This document shows, piece after piece, positions 8,801 through 16,800 of a stretch of 21,218 nucleotides of DNA; position 1 is the first letter of the stretch; the number at the start of each line of letters is the position of its first letter. The translations under genes and the position numbers were made by a program. The notes beneath the pieces are model-generated. The model saw nothing but the letters and a program-made list of their open reading frames with translations, was not told where the DNA came from and searched no databases. The stretch is from NCBI RefSeq assembly GCF_009725235.1, contig NZ_WJFC01000224.1, positions 1 to 21,218 on the forward strand, in the 5' to 3' direction. This DNA comes from Scytonema sp. UIC 10036. Lineage in GTDB: Bacteria; Cyanobacteriota; Cyanobacteriia; Cyanobacteriales; Nostocaceae.

Positions 8801-10880
8801 GAAATTTCTACTTCATTGTTAGAACTGACGCTGGCAATCAGGTTTTGGAATTTGCGGGCGACGCCAATAACATTGTTGCCCAACCTACACCTACTACTGT
8901 TAAACTTACACCACCGCCAGACTTGGAAGTCGAGTTGCTAGGCGTTCCAACTCAAGCTTTGGCTAGCCATGGATTAACCATTGATTACCGCGTCACTAAC
9001 AATGGCTCAACCGCTACTCCCAACTATGCCTGGGTTGATGCTTTCTATCTGTCAGAGGATGCTGATTTCAACTCCAGCACGGATAGGTTATTGGGTGAAG
9101 TTACGCAGTATGGCTCTTTAGACGCAGGTATACCCGATGACCGTTCTGTAACCTTCACTCTACCTGATGGGCTGAGTGGTGCTTTCCACGTCTTCGTTGT
9201 TACTGACCAGCGCAATGACGTTTTTGAACTGAATAATCACAATAATGTTAATAAGTACAACAATGTTGGTAATAATGTCGGAGTTGTTACAGTTTCATCG
9301 CGTCCGGCTGATTTGGTAGTTTCGGCGATCGATGTTCCCACAACTCTTGAGGCAGGCATTGCGAGCCGTATCAAATGGACTGTTGCTAACACTGGAACTG
9401 GTGACACTGCTGTCAGGGCTTGGACTGACAGCATAATTGCGTCTGGTGATACAAATTTAGGCAACGACGATGACGTTGTTTTAGGTTCTTTCTACCACAG
9501 CGATACATTAAGTTTGATAGACGGTACTTACCGAAGTGGTTTGTTGAACCCTGGGGATTTCTCCGAACGCAACGAACTGGTTACCATTCCCTTCACCTTG
9601 TCAGGTCAGTACCATTTGTTTGTTGTGACTGATACCAACTCTCAGGTCTATGAAGCAAATGCTCTTGGCAATAACTATAAATCCCAATTAATTACCGTCA
9701 ACCGAGACACCCCCGATTTGCAAGTGACGGGAGTTAGTGTAATTAATGCGACACCTTCTGTATCAACAACAGACAAGCTCGCTGTTAATTGGACGGTGAA
9801 AAATCTCGGTACTGGTCGCACTAATGCCTACTCCTGGTACGACAGCGTTTACCTTTCTACCGACACCCAACTCAACTCTCAACAAGACATTTACTTGGGA
9901 CAAGTTTTTCATTCTGGTGCCCTAGACCAATTCGGCTCTTATGACGGTTCTGGTACCTTTAACCTGCCAATAGACCTTAAGGGTAATTATCACGTCATTG
10001 TCCGCACAGATAAAAGTGCCAATAGCGAGTATAATGACCGGGTTTTGGAAGGTTCCTTAGAAAACAACAACGACAAAGCAACCACCAACACCACTGCTAT
10101 TACCCTAGGTAAAGTTCCTAACTTGGTGGTGGAAAGTGTTGATGCACCCATTGATGCTATTAGCAGTCAACTGTTTAGTCTCACTTGGACTGTCCGCAAC
10201 GATGGTGCTGCTACTGGCTACAAGCGTTGGTACGATGCCATCTACCTCTCTCGCGACCAAAATTTTGACCGCAATAGCGATGTTTACCTTGACTATCGAT
10301 ATCATTTTGGCGATTTAGCAACAGGAAAGACGTACACGCAACAAAACCAACTGTTCAAAATCCCTTCTGGGTTGTCCGGTCTATTCTACGTCTTTGTTGT
10401 CACTGATGGTGGCAATGAGGTATACGAGCGCGGTGGAGAAGGCAATACGGTTGGTAACAATTTGAACTATGACCGGAACTCCGTGCAGGTGAGTTTGCCG
10501 AACCCTACTGACCTAAGTGTCGGTACTATCACTGTCCCTGTCAATGCCGTTCCAGGACTTGATGCCACCATTAGCTACAGGATTAACAACACCGGACCAA
10601 ATGCGGCTCAAGGTATTTGGCATGACTCCATCTACCTTTCTGCTGATGATAAGTGGGATATAAATGATACTTTTTTTGGACGCAGCCAAGCACCTGTAAA
10701 CTACGTAGCTTCTCCTGGCAATGAGTACAGCTATTACGACAATAGTATAACGGCTCCCTTACCTGGTGTAGTCAGGGGCGACTATCACGTTATTGTCAAG
10801 AGCGATATTCGCAACGCCATTGTAGAAAACGATGAAAATAACAACATTGGTGGTTCTCTAGAGAAAGTATCAATTGATGT
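5377..10880 (+). repeat. Array of 14 CARDB-type repeats (coding)
   Basis: Fourteen units of about 125-135 residues start near 5377, 5773, 6172, 6562, 6958, 7366, 7759, 8128, 8512, 8917, 9304, 9712, 10117 and 10504. Each has three landmarks: a (P/A)DL or PNL start followed by a beta strand; (V/I)xWTVxNxGxG in the middle; and W(Y/V/H)DxIYLSxD. Most end in an FxVxTDxxxxVxExxExNN segment. CARDB is a beta-sandwich adhesion-associated domain common in bacterial surface proteins. Units 3-5 are closest to one another (the EQTPLxAxxxYxI segment recurs), suggesting recent duplication. The amber codon lies in unit 2. Confidence 0.85.
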
Positions 10881-13800
10881 CGAGTCACTGCAATTGGGTG
10901 TCTCTAAAACTGGAACTCTCTTCCAGAAACAATCTGCCTACTATAAGATTGATGTCGCCCAGGGAGAGACACTACAAGTCACCTTTGATTCCCTTGCGGA
11001 TAATGCGTTTAACGAACTCTACATTCGCTACGGTGAAGTGCCTTCCCAAACAGAGTTTGACTATGGATTTGAGAATGTCTCTGCCGACCAGCAAATTGTC
11101 GTACCCTTTACCGAAGCTGGCACTTACTATGTCCTTGCCCGTGCCATCAAAGCTCCAGAGTGGATTCCTCGTCTAGTTGTAGATGAGAATACTACTGTTT
11201 CTGGAATGGGAAATAACTACACGATAGAGGCTAAGACGATTGACTTTGGCATCACGTCCATCGGTCAAACGGTAGGCGATCGCGGTGGTAAGATAACTCT
11301 GGAGATTGATGGTGCCAAGTTTACTCCGTACATGAGGGCGGAGTTGATTGATAGCACTGGTAAGTCAATTGTTGCTGAGAATATCTGGTTTGAAGGTTCA
11401 ACCGACGTATTTGCAACGTTTGACCTAACGAATGCAGCAATAGGAACTTATGACCTGAAAGTTTCGCAAACTTTGAGTGAGCTAGTCTATCAAGAAAATG
11501 CTGATGGGGAACTTGAACCTGTATTTATTACGAATGCTGATGGTGAGCTTGAGCCTGTATACGTTACGGAAGAAAATATGGATGTGCTGGATGATGCATT
11601 TTCAGTTGTGAATGCACGTCCGGATAACGTCTTGATTTCCGTAACCTCGACATCTGCTATATCCCCCGGACAAAGCTTCGACATCATTGTTTCCTATGCA
11701 AATAGCGGTACTCATGATGTCGCGGCACCAGTCATTGTTGTAAATACTGACCGCGACGTTCATCTACAGAACATTCAAGATGGAGATGGATTTGTCCAGA
11801 TAGGCTCAATGACGTTGCTGGGCATTAGCAATGAAGGACCGGCGGGTACTCTCCGTCCTGGGGAAATGGGCATAATTCGCCTTCGGGGAACAGCGCCTTC
11901 GACTACAGGACCAATCAATATTACTGCTCGCCAAATAGTAGATGATGGCACTCCAGTTGACTACAGCGACTTTATAGAGTATCTGGGCGGTGATATTTCA
12001 ACAAAGTCGTGGTTTGATGCAGCCAAGGCGTTGCAAAATCAGTTTGGCAGTTCGTGGACTACTTTCCAAGCAGGTTTGGCTAATCAGGCGACTGAATCTA
12101 CTATCACTAGTAGCAGCTATACACATTCTGCTACAAAGTTGTGGAGTGATGTGGCTTTAAATGCGTGGCTCCTAGCCGAGTTGGAAAATCTATCCACAAC
12201 TAATGAAAGTAGCTCTTTAACAGATAGTGATGGTTCGTCAACAAGCGCTCGTAATACAAGTTCCTTATCAGGAGATAGCAGCTCCCAAACCGAAGAGGAA
12301 ATACAGAATGAAGTAAGTTTAGGGTTGACAGGAAGTGTATATCACGTAGATGTTAGTTCTGAAAATAATCCTGACCCTAAAAAGCCTCCCACCCCACCAT
12401 CGAATAATCCATCCGAAAGTCCTGGAAACCCTGGAAACTTTGAAAACCCGAATAATTCATTTGACCCCGGACACAGTACTACTAATGTTGTCGTTTCCCG
12501 CGACCCCAACGACATCCTTGGTCCTCAAGGGTTTGGTGCAGAACATTGGGTAACATCTGACCCCTTAAATTACACCATCCGCTTTGAAAACGACCCAATT
12601 TTTGCCACTGCACCCGCCCAAGTTGTACGCATCACCCAACAACTTGATAGCGACCTCGACTTCCGTACCTTCCGCGTAGGTGACTTCGGGTTTGGCGACA
12701 CATTTATCGACGTACCAGACAACCGAGCTTTCTATCAAACCCGTCTGGACTTAACTACTACTAAAGGAATCTACGTAGATGTCGTAGCGGGTATTGATGT
12801 TGCTACAGGGCAAGCCTTCTGGGAACTGACATCTATAGACCCCACCACTGGAGTAGAGCCAACCAATCCCTTGCAAGGTTTCTTGCCACCCAACATCACC
12901 AAACCTGAAGGGGATGGCTTTGTCAGCTACTCCGTAAAACCCAAATCGAGTGTTGAGAACGGTACTGTCATTGACGCTCAAGCACGCATTATCTTCGATA
13001 TTAACGAACCCATTGACACACCAGCAATTTTCAACACCATTGACAAGAGTAAACCCACAAGCACTGTTAGCGCATTGCCGAGTGCGACTAACGACACCAC
13101 TTTCTCAGTCAGTTGGTCTGGTAGTGACAATACGGGTGGGTCAGCTTTGGCTGGTTTTACTATCTACGTAAAAGACAATGGCGGAGCATTTGCTCCTTGG
13201 CTGGAAAACACCACTCTCACCGAAGCTACATTTACAGGCATTGCAGGTCACACCTACGCCTTCTACAGCCGTGCCCGTGACAACGCGGGCAATACTGAAG
13301 ATGCTCCGAAGAGTCCTCAAGCATCTACGACCATTGCTGGTGGTAACCCTGGTACGCTAGCATTCGGTGCTGGTGAGTTCAGCATTAGCGAAGATGGCAC
13401 ACAGATTCATGCACTGACCATCATCCGTACCGATGGCACGGCTGGTTCAATTAGCGCCACTGTTACCCTGAGTGATGATACCGCCATCTCTCCAACCGAC
13501 TACAACAGCACTCCCATTGTTGTCACCTTTGCGTCGGGAGAAACAAGCAAAACAGTGCTCATCCCCATCGTCAATGATACGTTAATTGAAAGCGCACAGA
13601 AGCTAAACTTAGTTCTGGGCAACCCCACGGGCGGTGCGACCATTGGCGGTCAAAACAGCGCTACCGTCACCATTGTAGATGATGATGTGCAGCTAGCTTT
13701 TAGTGCTGCAACATTTAGCGCCATCGAAGACGGCACACAAGAGGCTGCTGTCACAGTCATCCGTACTGGCAGAAGCTCTGGAGCAGTCAGTGCCACTATT

Positions 13801-16800
13801 ACACTCAGTAATGGTACTGCCACTTCCCCGACTGATTACGACAGTACATCTATAGTTGTAAACTTTGCTGACGGAGAAACAACTAAGACTGTTGTCATCC
13901 CAATTGTTAACGATACGGTCTCTGAAAGTGATGAGGCGATCGACCTCACCTTAAGCAGCCCGACTCTAGGTGCAACAATTGGGACTCAAAGCACCGCTAC
14001 CTTCATAATTAAAGACAATGACACTCCGCTTAACCTCATCGGGACTCCCAACAATGATACCTTAGTTGGCGGGTATGGTAATGACACCTTGGATGGTAGA
14101 GAAGGCTCGGACACCTTAATTGGCGGTGCGGGTAATGACACTCTCATTGGTGGTACGGGCAATGACACATTAGACGGTGGTATTGGCAATGACTCCATGG
14201 ACGGTGGCAGCGGCAATGATACCTATATTGTTGATAGCGTCGCCGATACCGTTATTGAGAATGCGGGTGGCGGTGCTGATACAGTCCAAGCTTCTGTTGA
14301 CTTCTCAATAGATGGGATGAGTATAGAAAATCTGATCCTGACTGGTAATGCCATCAGTGGTACTGGTAACAACTTGAGCAACCGCATCACAGGAAACGCT
14401 CAGAATAACATCTTGAATGGTGGTGACGGTTACGGCGAGGACACCTTGGATGGTGGGGAAGGTAATGACATAATGTCTGGTGGCTATGGTCATGACACCT
14501 ACATTGTTGATTCGCCTAACGACATCATTATCGAGGATGCTGACGTTTTTGGTATTGATACGGTCGAAGTTTCTGTTGACTACTCAATAGCTGGATTTGC
14601 CAATGTTGAAAATTTGATACTAATTGGTAATGCCATTAACGGTACTGGTAACTCAGTCGGCAACTATCTTGATGGAAATGCACTCAACAACATTTTGTCC
14701 GGGGGAGAAGGCAACGATTCTCTCTATGGCGAAGAAGGGGATGACACCTTAATTGGCGGTGTCGGCAACGATTATCTGTATGGTTATACAGGTAATGACA
14801 CTCTTGATGGCGGTACTGGTGATGACAGAATGTCCGGTGGTAGTGGCAATGACACTTACATTGTTGATTCAGTTAACGACACCATTACTGAGAATATTAA
14901 TGAAGGTTATGATACCGTTAAAGTTTCTTTTGACTACTCAATCGCTGGGCTGACCAATATAGAAAACTTGACCCTGACTGGTAATGCCATCAGTGGTACT
15001 GGTAACAACCAGAACAACCGCATCACAGGGAACGATCTAGACAACGTCTTGAGTGGTGGCGCTGGCTATGACACTTTAATTGGCGGTGCGGGTAACGATA
15101 CCCTGATTGGCGGTACTAGTGATGATACTTACGTTGTTGATTCGCTTAACGACATCATTGTTGAGAATGCGAACGAAGGTTATGACTCGATTGAGGCTGC
15201 GATTGACTACTCAATCGCTGGGCTTGCTAATATAGAGCGCCTAAGACTAACTGGTAATGCGATTAACGGGACTGGCAACTCTCTCAACAACAGGATCTTC
15301 GGAAACTCTCTTGACAATACTTTAATTGGTGATGCAGGTGACGACTTTTTGGATGGCAGCATGGGCAACGATACCCTCATTGGAGGAGTAGGAAGTGATT
15401 ATTACATCATCGATTCACCCAATGACACCATTGTTGAGAATGCATTGGAAGGTGCTAGTGATTGGGTCGAGGCTTCTGTTGACTTTTCAATTGCTAACTT
15501 TACCAATGTAAAATATTTAACACTAATGGGGAACGCCATCAACGGTACTGGCAACTCCCAAAACAACTCTCTTGAGGGAAATGCACTTGACAACGTTTTG
15601 GATGGGGGAGAAGGTGATGATATCATAGCAGGCCACTTTGGAAACGATACCGTAATTGGTGGCGATGGTAACGATACTCTCTACGGTGATGAAGGAAGCG
15701 ATACTTTAATTGGTGGTAATGGTAACGATAGTTATTATGTTGACAGCACGGCAGACACCATCATCGAAGAATTAAACGCTGGGACAGATAGCGTAGGGTC
15801 ATTTGTTAACTGGACGCTAGGAGAAAATCTAGAGAATTTAACGCTTTACGGTTCCAACTCCATCAACGGCACGGGCAATCAACTCAGCAACACAATCACG
15901 GGTAATGCTGCTAACAATATATTGAGAGGTGGTCTCAGTTACGATCGCCTCTATGGAGAGGCTGGGGATGACACTCTTGATGGCGGAGACGGCAGCGATA
16001 GCCTGAATGGCGGTGATGGAAATGATACCTTGGATGGCGGGTCAGACCACGATTATCTCTATGGCAACGCTGGCAATGACACGCTCAACGGTGGCAGTGG
16101 CAATGATTACCTCAGGGGTGATGCGGGGAATGATACGCTCAACGGTGGGTCAGGGAATGATAGCCTTGATGGGAGCACGGGTAACGATGTCCTCGCGGGT
16201 GATGATGGGGATGACTACTACTCTGTTGACAGTACCAGTGACAGCGTTTTGGAAGCAGCGAATGCTGGTACAGATACCGTGAGTTCATCAGTCAGTTGGA
16301 CGCTTGGAGATCATTTAGAAAACTTAACCCTGACGGGCTATAGTGCGCTCGCTGGTACAGGTAATGCTCTCAACAATACAATTAGGAGCAATAACTACGG
16401 AAACAATCTGTTTGGAAATGGCGGTAATGACACCCTCATTGGCGGTACTGGTAATGATACCCTTGATGGTGGTACTGGTAACGACAGAATGGAAGGTAGC
16501 ACTGGTGATGATACTTACATCGTTGATAGCATCACTGATACCATCATTGAGAGTGCGGTTAGCGGTACTGATACAGTTATTGCTTCTATTGACTTCTCAA
16601 TTGCTGGGTTAGCCAACATCGAAAATCTCACACTAACTGGTAGTGCCATCGGCAGTACGGGGAATTCTTTGAACAACCGCATGACAGGGAACGCCCTCGA
16701 CAATACCTTGAATGGCGATAGTGGCAATGACACCTTAATTGGTGATGCGGGCAACGACACCCTCATTGGCGGTACGGGCAATGACACGATAGATGGTGGT

